Shown: piece by piece, positions 7,647 to 7,648 of the stretch | How the letters are laid out: the number at the start of each line of letters is the position of its first letter | Numbering within the stretch: the first letter of the stretch is position 1 | DNA from: Clostridia bacterium | GTDB lineage: Bacteria; Bacillota_A; Clostridia; Oscillospirales; Acutalibacteraceae | Direction: 5' to 3' | DNA: 7,648 nucleotides | NCBI GenBank assembly: GCA_017549665.1 | Contig: JAFYUD010000134.1 | Location: 1-7,648, forward strand | Made by a program: the position numbers and the translations under genes | Notes under the pieces: generated by a model | Seen by the model: only the letters and a program-made list of their open reading frames with translations | Databases searched by the model: none | Told to the model about the DNA's origin: nothing

Positions 7647-7648
7647 AA

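Overview
The window looks like chromosomal DNA from an anaerobic, plant- or mucus-fibre-associated Clostridia member, most likely a Ruminococcus/Oscillospiraceae-type bacterium. The reasons are a type I dockerin protein with a cohesin-like domain, strong AAGGAGG-type Shine-Dalgarno (SD) sites throughout, an atpI-first F-type ATPase operon of the Firmicutes kind, and a c subunit with a Na+-type ion-binding site. The placement is an inference; no rRNA or other marker is present.

Region 1 (1-3767, minus strand) is the front half of an F1Fo ATP synthase operon: promoter, atpI, atpB, atpE, atpF, atpH, then atpA running off the left edge. Genes overlap or sit within about 30 bp, nearly every start has a clear SD, and the products are intact. 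AtpI, a, c and b make the membrane part, delta is the stator link, and alpha is the F1 subunit. The c subunit has two buried carboxylates (Glu30 and Glu63) plus Thr64/Thr65/Tyr68, the pattern known from two-carboxylate Na+ c-rings.

Region 2 (3831-5036, plus strand) is a divergently transcribed gene for an intact DUF2804-family protein of unknown function. It ends in a strong hairpin terminator shared with the convergent gene that follows.

Region 3 (5032-7354) is a divergent pair driven by back-to-back promoters: on the minus strand, a small secreted protein with a signal peptide, a cohesin-like beta domain and a two-repeat C-terminal dockerin; on the plus strand, a GH5 glycosidase resembling endoglycosylceramidases but with no signal peptide.

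Region 4 (7355-7648) is non-coding. Nineteen bases after the GH5 stop lies a 273 bp element bounded by 26 bp inverted repeats (24/26 identical). Its interior folds almost completely into two long hairpin arms. It has no transposase and looks like a MITE-type (non-autonomous) or structured palindromic repeat. An SD-like GGGAGG just before it has no start codon, suggesting insertion in front of a downstream gene. This element and the c-ring site are the two most notable things in the window.
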